Of a DNA stretch of 8,454 nt, positions 7,275-8,454 are shown piece by piece. A program made the translations under genes and the position numbers. The notes beneath the pieces were generated by a model. That model was given only the letters and a program-made list of their open reading frames with translations, had not been told where the DNA came from and searched no databases. Positions within the stretch are counted from its first letter, which is position 1, and every line of letters starts with the position of its first letter. Source of the DNA: Bacillota bacterium (GTDB taxonomy: Bacteria > Bacillota > Clostridia > Acetivibrionales > DSM-1351); the NCBI GenBank assembly GCA_023436515.1, contig JAEZIV010000428.1, positions 1 through 8,454 of the forward strand, given 5' to 3'.

Positions 7275-7326
7275 AAAAGGGGTTGATTAACAAATGGATT
7301 TAGCTCATCCATTTGCAACCATCCCC
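7275..7326 (-). terminator. Rho-independent terminator after the GH31 gene
   Basis: On the minus strand, 44 bases after the GH31 stop, an 8-bp perfect stem (CAAATGGA, 7308-7315, with TCCATTTG, 7291-7298) closes a 9-base loop. It is extended by GGTTG (7316-7320) with CAACC (7281-7285) across a 5-base bulge, and by further G-C pairs to 7326 and 7279. A TTTTAATT tract follows (7271-7278). There is no T-run on the other strand, so it acts in one direction and separates GH31 transcription from the transporter operon. Confidence 0.8.
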
Positions 7327-7370
7327 TACAAACATTGTAAAATCTATTGTTCACTATTTGAACATGTCGT

Positions 7371-8454
7371 TTATAAATCAAACACCTTGCTTACATCACT
7401 GTCACTTTTTATATAGGCAATAAATTCATGTAGCTCCGCTTTAGCCTCAACTACCTTCTTTCCCTCATAGGTTTTCTTATCGTTCACATTAACCCAGCTT
7501 CCTTCAGGCAGATATACTTTTCGTACCGTAACTCCCTGCTCCATTATAGGTGCAAACAATATATCCTCCCCAAACATGTACTGGTCACCCAAGCTGTAGC
7601 AAAGCTGGTCATCGTGAAAATCAAAAAACATTGGACGCATGATTGGTGCTCCTGTGGTGCTGGCAATATCCATATACTTCAGAATGTATGGTTTTAGCCT
7701 TTCTCTAAGCTCTATCAGCTTCTTTAGCACAGGGTAATTTTTTTCTCCGAAGCTCCAAACCTCATTATCTCCACCACTTTTTTCCTTGACCTCCGGATAA
7801 CGATCTACCTGATTGGTCATTCTCATTCTCGCCCCGTGCAAGCGCATAACAGGGCTGAACAGCCCAAACTGGAACCATCTGACTATAAGCTCACGGAAGT
7901 AGTCACTTTCAATATCACCGGAGTGGAAGCCGCCTATGTCACTATTCCACCAGGGTATCCCGCACATGGACATGGAAAGCCCGCTCGTAACACTCTGACG
8001 AAGTGCCTCAAAGGTTGACGGAATATCTCCGTTCCAGACCACAGCACCAAGCCGTTGACTTCCAGGATAAGCTGCTCGGGTTAGGGAAATAATTTCCTCC
8101 TCACCTTCAGATTTTAATCCATCATAGAAAATCTTAGAGTAATAATATGGGTATAGTAATGCAGTTTGAGCACCATTACCGGCATAAAAGCGCAGGTTGT
8201 CAAATTGCTGTGGATGTACCTCTGGCTCTGCTTCATCCAGCCAGTAGGTTTTTATCCCGTATCTGTAGTAATTCTCTTTTACCTTACTCCATACGAATGA
8301 GCCGGTTTTAGGATTAGTGGGGTCAATAAAGGTTTGGAGTCCATAAAAATTAAAAATACCGTATTGTCCGTTTTCTGTCCGAACCAGCATATTCTCATCA
8401 TCCATTATTGCGTAGTTCTCACTTTTCGGGTTTATGGTCGGCCATATGGAAACC
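7371..8454 (-). CDS. GH31 glycoside hydrolase, alpha-xylosidase/alpha-glucosidase type, C-terminal part
   Basis: This enzyme hydrolyses terminal alpha-linked xylose or glucose from oligosaccharides by a retaining mechanism. Only the last 360 residues are visible; GH31 proteins usually exceed 650. The frame is open through the right edge, so the ATG at 8403-8405 is internal. Numbering from the first visible residue, the catalytic nucleophile is Asp73 in KTYWLDEAEPE (codon 8235-8237) and the acid/base is Asp143 in AVVWNGDIPS (codon 8025-8027). Other GH31 marks are CGIPWWNSDIGGF, the MRLHGAR substrate-binding segment, RPMFFDF, and the ILFAPIM...VYLPEGSWVN start of the C-terminal beta domain. Both catalytic acids are intact. 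Whether a signal peptide exists cannot be seen. Family assignment is firm. Alpha-xylosidase is favoured over alpha-glucosidase only from resemblance and the uptake-cluster context. A terminator follows 44 bases after the stop. Confidence 0.9.
   Translation of the reverse strand, partial: VSIWPTINPKSENYAIMDDENMLVRTENGQYGIFNFYGLQTFIDPTNPKTGSFVWSKVKENYYRYGIKTYWLDEAEPEVHPQQFDNLRFYAGNGAQTALLYPYYYSKIFYDGLKSEGEEEIISLTRAAYPGSQRLGAVVWNGDIPSTFEALRQSVTSGLSMSMCGIPWWNSDIGGFHSGDIESDYFRELIVRWFQFGLFSPVMRLHGARMRMTNQVDRYPEVKEKSGGDNEVWSFGEKNYPVLKKLIELRERLKPYILKYMDIASTTGAPIMRPMFFDFHDDQLCYSLGDQYMFGEDILFAPIMEQGVTVRKVYLPEGSWVNVNDKKTYEGKKVVEAKAELHEFIAYIKSDSDVSKVFDL

Noticed and set aside
7265..7293. Plus-strand TTGACT as a -35 box upstream of an unseen gene
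   Set aside because: No acceptable -10 at the right spacing (only TAACAA), it runs into the terminator stem, and no plus-strand gene with a ribosome binding site follows.
7165..7370. A riboswitch or small RNA in the largest intergenic region
   Set aside because: Apart from the terminator hairpin the stretch is low-complexity AT-rich sequence without conserved structured motifs that I can recognise.

Overview
The window looks like chromosomal DNA from a low-GC, Gram-positive anaerobe of the Clostridia, plausibly a plant-polysaccharide degrader of the Ruminiclostridium/Clostridium type. The reasons are the AT-rich sequence with many AAA/ATA/TTA codons, strong AGGAGG-like ribosome binding sites with GTG starts, a lipoprotein sugar-binding protein, and a YesM/YesN-type two-component pair beside a CUT1 sugar ABC transporter. 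Genus is an inference; there is no rRNA or other marker here.

Layout, in order of transcription on the minus strand from the right edge: (1) the C-terminal part of a GH31 glycoside hydrolase (alpha-xylosidase/alpha-glucosidase type, 5' end outside the window), closed by a strong intrinsic terminator; (2) a 206-bp AT-rich control region with repeated TTATGT..CATATTA elements; (3) a lipoprotein solute-binding protein; (4) an intercistronic hairpin; (5) two membrane permeases that overlap by a few bases; (6) an 82-bp gap with a good extended -10 promoter candidate; (7) a YesM-like histidine kinase and, 2 bp on, a YesN-like response regulator with an AraC-type DNA-binding domain. At the left edge, on the plus strand and convergent with the response regulator, is the C-terminal part of a second, separate AraC-family regulator.

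The most economical reading is a self-regulated oligosaccharide uptake module. The kinase senses an extracellular sugar directly or through the binding protein, the response regulator acts on the transporter promoter, the transporter imports the oligosaccharide, and the GH31 enzyme removes alpha-linked xylose or glucose. No ATP-binding subunit is encoded here. CUT1 systems of this group commonly share an MsmK/MalK-like ATPase encoded elsewhere, so the absence is expected. Xyloglucan-type oligosaccharides are a reasonable guess at the substrate but are not shown by the sequence.

For three genes (kinase and both permeases) the longest reading frame begins at a TTG, but ribosome binding sites point to internal GTG or ATG starts, which are used here. 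No mobile element, CRISPR array, tRNA or rRNA was seen, there is no gene-free stretch over 300 bases, and I see no evidence of a wholly new type of system. The points worth following up are regulatory.
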